NCBI RefSeq assembly: GCF_937920075.1
Contig: NZ_CALETI010000005.1
Span: forward strand, 1 to 8,392
Reading direction: 5' to 3'
Length of the DNA: 8,392 nucleotides
Origin: an uncultured Agitococcus sp.
GTDB taxonomy: Bacteria; Pseudomonadota; Gammaproteobacteria; Pseudomonadales; Moraxellaceae
Shown: piece after piece, positions 5,885 to 8,392 of the stretch
Layout of the letters: every line of letters starts with the position of its first letter
How positions within the stretch are numbered: the first letter of the stretch is position 1
The notes under the pieces: model-generated
Told to the model about the DNA's origin: nothing
The model's database searches: none
What the model saw: only the letters and a program-made list of their open reading frames with translations
Position numbers and translations under genes: made by a program

Positions 5885-7420
5885 TTATTTAGCAAGCAAT
5901 CCTATCTGAGCTGTATGTCGTTTGCGCGATTCGCTACGTGTTTGTAATTGAATGACATTTGCAGCCTTCTGTTGTTCCAAATTTTCACGTTGCTTATTTA
6001 GTCGTTGCAGACATTGATCTAAAGTTTGACCAATCCTTGCATGAGTTTGAATCATGGCAATTTTGGGCCAAGTAATACGCTCACCCTGCACTCTAAACCA
6101 CATTAACATTTCATCAGTCGGATTTTGTAGCATACAGGCATAATGACGCCAATTATATTTGGCAACAATAGTCACATCACCATAATAACGTTGACCAATA
6201 ATGCCATAGCCATGATCCATTAATTGGCGTATTGTTTCTATACTGGTGCGCTCACGCATAAAATCAAAAATACCCATACCCACCATTTGTAATTGAGCAC
6301 GAGCAACTTTTTTAGGCCATGAAGTAATTTTACCTTTTTGCAAACGTTCTTTGTCAGTTTGCATAAATGGCACAATGTGTGGATTTACTTGGCTGGCAAT
6401 AAAATAATTGACATTAAATAAACGAGATAAACGTTGACGTGGTAAATCACTACGAACAGAGCCATCTACCCATTTTTCTGAGGGCATATAAGGATGATAT
6501 TCACCATGATGATTTTTGGTGGTTAAGGTGACCGCTGGAAACAATACAGGAACAGCACAAGAGGCTAATGCCGCACTCCATACCAATAAATAAGGTGATG
6601 TTAGCTCATTCATTAAGCGAGCTTTGTGCGCTTGTAATGGTGATACTGTGACATTAATATGACGCCCCGTTTTGGCATAAGCTTCTTCAAAGGTATATTC
6701 ACCAATATTACGACGAACAAATCGTTCTAATTGTCGTTGATCGGCAAAACCTTGCCCCAAAATGCCATCACGTAAACGCTTCCATGTCCATGCATGATGA
6801 TAGAAACCATCACCATCATACATTCTCACTAGCTCCTCATCAGTATGCGTCCCCAACATACCTGTGACTAAAGAACCTGCACTTGAGCCAGAAATTACCT
6901 TGGGTAATAAATTACGTTCATGCAAGGCTTTACACACTCCTATATGAAACAAACCCAATGTTGCACCACCCGATAACATTAATGCAGGTTGACCGTAACT
7001 ATGAAAAGTATCTTCAAAAAAACGTAATTTTTGTTCTAATGACAAAAATTCTAAATTGGCATCACAAATATAATTTAAAGCAGAGCAAACTTGATCTATA
7101 TAATCTTCGATTAATCGTTTAGTACCAATATGAGCATAGGTATATAGTAAGGGATTACCAATATTACCAATATCATGGTAGAGCCCTTCTCTTAATGCAC
7201 GCATTAACTGTCTATCATCTTTTTGACGCATTAAATGGCGCAAATTCATTAAACGATCACGAATTAATTCATGATTATAGTGTTCAGACTCATTATCAAG
7301 CTTCCATAAATCTAAACCAGTCACTGAATCTAACTCTAAAGCGATTTCCTTCCACTCTTCATAGGTATTAGCTTCATCAAGGGCTTGGCGTAATAAAGAG
7401 ACTTTATTCGTTAATAACAT
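5885..7420 (-). CDS. Patatin-like phospholipase with N-terminal DUF3336 domain
   Basis: A 511-residue protein. Residues 1 to about 140 match the helical DUF3336 region that precedes the lipase domain in this family, which also includes the eukaryotic TGL3/SDP1-type lipases. The patatin domain follows: oxyanion loop SGGATLG (150-156), nucleophile Ser180 in GSSAG (178-182), and the dyad Asp319 in WVDGSVRSDLP. All catalytic parts are present. The predicted activity is hydrolysis of an acyl ester in phospholipid or triacylglycerol; the real substrate is unknown. No signal peptide is seen, so it acts in the cytoplasm or on the inner membrane face. The C-terminus (about 470-511) is Gln/Lys/Arg-rich and probably helical. 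The start is well supported by GGAG 9 bases upstream. Downstream, the kinase gene follows after 63 bases, so they may form an operon. Confidence 0.93.
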   Translation of the reverse strand: MLLTNKVSLLRQALDEANTYEEWKEIALELDSVTGLDLWKLDNESEHYNHELIRDRLMNLRHLMRQKDDRQLMRALREGLYHDIGNIGNPLLYTYAHIGTKRLIEDYIDQVCSALNYICDANLEFLSLEQKLRFFEDTFHSYGQPALMLSGGATLGLFHIGVCKALHERNLLPKVISGSSAGSLVTGMLGTHTDEELVRMYDGDGFYHHAWTWKRLRDGILGQGFADQRQLERFVRRNIGEYTFEEAYAKTGRHINVTVSPLQAHKARLMNELTSPYLLVWSAALASCAVPVLFPAVTLTTKNHHGEYHPYMPSEKWVDGSVRSDLPRQRLSRLFNVNYFIASQVNPHIVPFMQTDKERLQKGKITSWPKKVARAQLQMVGMGIFDFMRERTSIETIRQLMDHGYGIIGQRYYGDVTIVAKYNWRHYACMLQNPTDEMLMWFRVQGERITWPKIAMIQTHARIGQTLDQCLQRLNKQRENLEQQKAANVIQLQTRSESRKRHTAQIGLLAK

Positions 7421-7519
7421 TAGAGTTCTCCGAGAGCCTATAGCTTTCTTATCACAATTTAGACTCTATTCGTAATAGGCTTCACTGTTGGAGCATTACA
7501 ATACAATCATACAATAAAT

Positions 7520-7620
7520 GAACTCTATAACATAAAAAAAACGATAAGACGAGCATATTGTCCGACAATTATCTAACTAGATAGTTTCTTGGATATGTAG
7601 TCGACAAGCGGCTACTTTTT
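7520..7620 (+). ncRNA. Candidate small RNA on the plus strand
   Basis: Possible promoter boxes TTGGAG (7488-7493) and TACAAT (7510-7515) are spaced 16 bases apart. About 100 bases on, after hairpins ATTGT-CCG-ACAAT (7557-7569) and TATCT-AACT-AGATA (about 7570-7583), comes a 7-bp stem with a T-run. No plus-strand protein gene explains that terminator. The call rests on structure alone, and the stems are short and AT-rich, so chance is possible. Confidence 0.22.
7597..7620 (+). terminator. Plus-strand intrinsic terminator-like hairpin
   Basis: GTAGTCG (7597-7603) pairs with CGGCTAC (7609-7615), including one G-T wobble, around a 5-base loop, and five T follow (7616-7620). On the minus strand the same stem follows the Sel1 gene by about 20 bases but has no T-run after it. 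So it fits best as a plus-strand terminator, though it may also mark the 3' end of the Sel1 transcript. Confidence 0.5.
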
Positions 7621-7636
7621 GAGGAAAAGCTAAGGC

Positions 7637-8293
7637 TTATTTATTTTGTACCATCGCTTGTTTTAATTCAGCAGGTGTCATTTCTAGTTCCAAAACATCT
7701 CGTGCTTGGGCTGCTTCAGGAACTTTGTTAGCTGCCATTGCAAAATAATACCATGCTTTACTTTTATCCGTTTTGATTGTTGAATCACCTAAATACAACA
7801 AACCTAAACGATATTGAGCAATTGCATTACCTTGTTGTGCTGATTTTTCTAATAAAACGATTGCCTCTGGCACATCTTCTAAATCCTCAAGATAATGTAA
7901 AGCTAAAGCTAATTGTGCTTCATCATGATCTTGGTCTGCTGCTTTTTCATACCAATATATGGCAAGTTCTTTATTTTTTTTAACTCCATCACCTGCCTCA
8001 TACAATTCTGCTAACTCTAATTGAGCTTGAGCATTGCCTAATTCTGCGGCCTTTTTATACCAAGGTAGAGCTTTTTCTGATTGATTAAAACCTTCATCAT
8101 AAATACGCCCTACTAGGGTCATGGCATCAACATCTTGTTTTTGTGCTAGTGGTAAACTCAATTCAAGTGCAGTGTCATATTCTCTATTTTCAAAAGCTAA
8201 TATTGCTTCATCATAAGTGGCAGCAATGGTCAATGTAGATAAAAAGGTGAAGATCAGAGAGGATTTGGCAAGAGTTTTAGTTAAACTGTTCAT
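7637..8293 (-). CDS. Exported Sel1-like (TPR) repeat protein
   Basis: A 218-residue protein. The first 25 residues are a signal peptide: Lys-containing start, hydrophobic core LIFTFLSTLTI, and a likely cleavage after IAA before TYDEA. The mature part is made of about four Sel1-like helical repeats. They read A-x-x-WY-x-KAAELGNAQAQLELAELYEAGDGV (about 73-102), then AIYWYEKAADQDHDEAQLAL, then IVLLEKSAQQGNAIAQYRLG with a final KAWYYFAMAANK, plus a degenerate first repeat near 25-60. Sel1 proteins are protein-interaction scaffolds; in bacteria, exported members are found in envelope or signalling roles, with no enzyme activity. The partner cannot be told from the sequence. I chose ATG 8293, which gives a normal signal peptide; the longer reading begins with TTG at 8311. 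No clear ribosome site is visible for either start. It is 216 bases from the patatin gene and probably transcribed separately. Confidence 0.88.
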   Translation of the reverse strand: MNSLTKTLAKSSLIFTFLSTLTIAATYDEAILAFENREYDTALELSLPLAQKQDVDAMTLVGRIYDEGFNQSEKALPWYKKAAELGNAQAQLELAELYEAGDGVKKNKELAIYWYEKAADQDHDEAQLALALHYLEDLEDVPEAIVLLEKSAQQGNAIAQYRLGLLYLGDSTIKTDKSKAWYYFAMAANKVPEAAQARDVLELEMTPAELKQAMVQNK

Positions 8294-8392
8294 AAAATTG
8301 CAAGCTAGCAAATGATGTTTGGATAGGGGCTGTTGATGTTTTGATTGTGGTTGCGAAAGAAGCTATTTTTTAGAGGATACGAGGCGTGAATC
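8294..8392. other. Upstream region of the Sel1-repeat gene to window end
   Basis: These 99 bases must contain the leader and probably the promoter of the Sel1-repeat gene. I see no complete gene and no convincing promoter pair. A GTG at 8386 on the plus strand follows purine-rich AGAGGATACGAGG and could be a divergent gene start, but the window ends too soon to tell. Confidence 0.3.

Larger units (their letters stand above)
7421..7636. other. 216-bp intergenic region, structured, no protein gene
   Basis: This spacer lies between the Sel1 gene stop and the patatin start. Next to the patatin ribosome site, AGCCTAT (7435-7441) and ATAGGCT (7475-7481) form an inverted repeat that could fold in the leader. 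CTATT-CGT-AATAG lies at 7466-7478. An AT-rich stretch with repeated ACAAT occurs at 7498-7515. Three successive hairpins lie at 7557-7615. The patatin promoter must be here, but no convincing -35/-10 pair stands out on the minus strand. Confidence 0.5.

Noticed and set aside
7498..7515. Repeated ACAAT as a possible CRISPR or iteron-like array
   Set aside because: Only three short AT-rich copies with irregular spacing; this is low-complexity sequence, not an array or an origin.
8386..8392. GTG start of a divergent plus-strand gene at the window edge
   Set aside because: Only about two codons are visible. The purine-rich stretch before it is suggestive but not enough to annotate.

Overview
The window is a gene-dense, AT-rich stretch of a gammaproteobacterial chromosome interrupted by one decayed insertion sequence. 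Lineage is inferred from the gene set: a DUF2797 protein, a DUF6231-like protein whose C-terminus resembles pseudomonad-type homologues, an endonuclease I lipoprotein, and a DUF3336 patatin lipase. Genus cannot be fixed from this sequence. No rRNA, tRNA or CRISPR array was seen.

Layout. Positions 1-661 (-) hold a DUF2797 protein cut by the window edge. It is divergent from a DUF6231-like gene (679-1140, +), with only 17 bases between the two start codons. Two hairpins (1141-1193) separate the latter from a convergent universal stress protein gene (1181-1651, -). That gene lies 14 bases downstream of a secreted endonuclease I lipoprotein with a C-terminal excalibur-like motif (1666-2661, -), so the two are probably co-transcribed.

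Positions about 2737-4428 carry an IS607-type element on the minus strand. It is damaged in both genes. The serine recombinase tnpA has lost its catalytic-domain core by an internal deletion that looks microhomology-driven. tnpB keeps all RuvC and zinc-ribbon residues, but a +1 frameshift has cut off its C-terminal tail. The tail is still readable in the next frame up to a stop at 2733, and it overlaps the likely omega-RNA (guide RNA) region and right-end hairpin. A 10-bp inverted repeat brackets the element.

Beyond the element, positions 4472-7420 (-) hold a patatin/DUF3336 lipase followed 63 bases later by a soluble Hanks-type Ser/Thr kinase with an unrecognised C-terminal domain. This is a candidate lipid-signalling operon. 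A 216-base spacer (7421-7636) contains three consecutive hairpins ending in a plus-strand terminator-like structure, which may be a small RNA. The last gene (7637-8293, -) is an exported Sel1-repeat protein. Most host genes run on the minus strand.

There is no clearly new defence or mobile system. The points most worth a second look are the two mapped lesions in the IS607 element with an apparently intact TnpB nuclease core, the lipase-kinase pair, and the structured spacer at 7557-7620.
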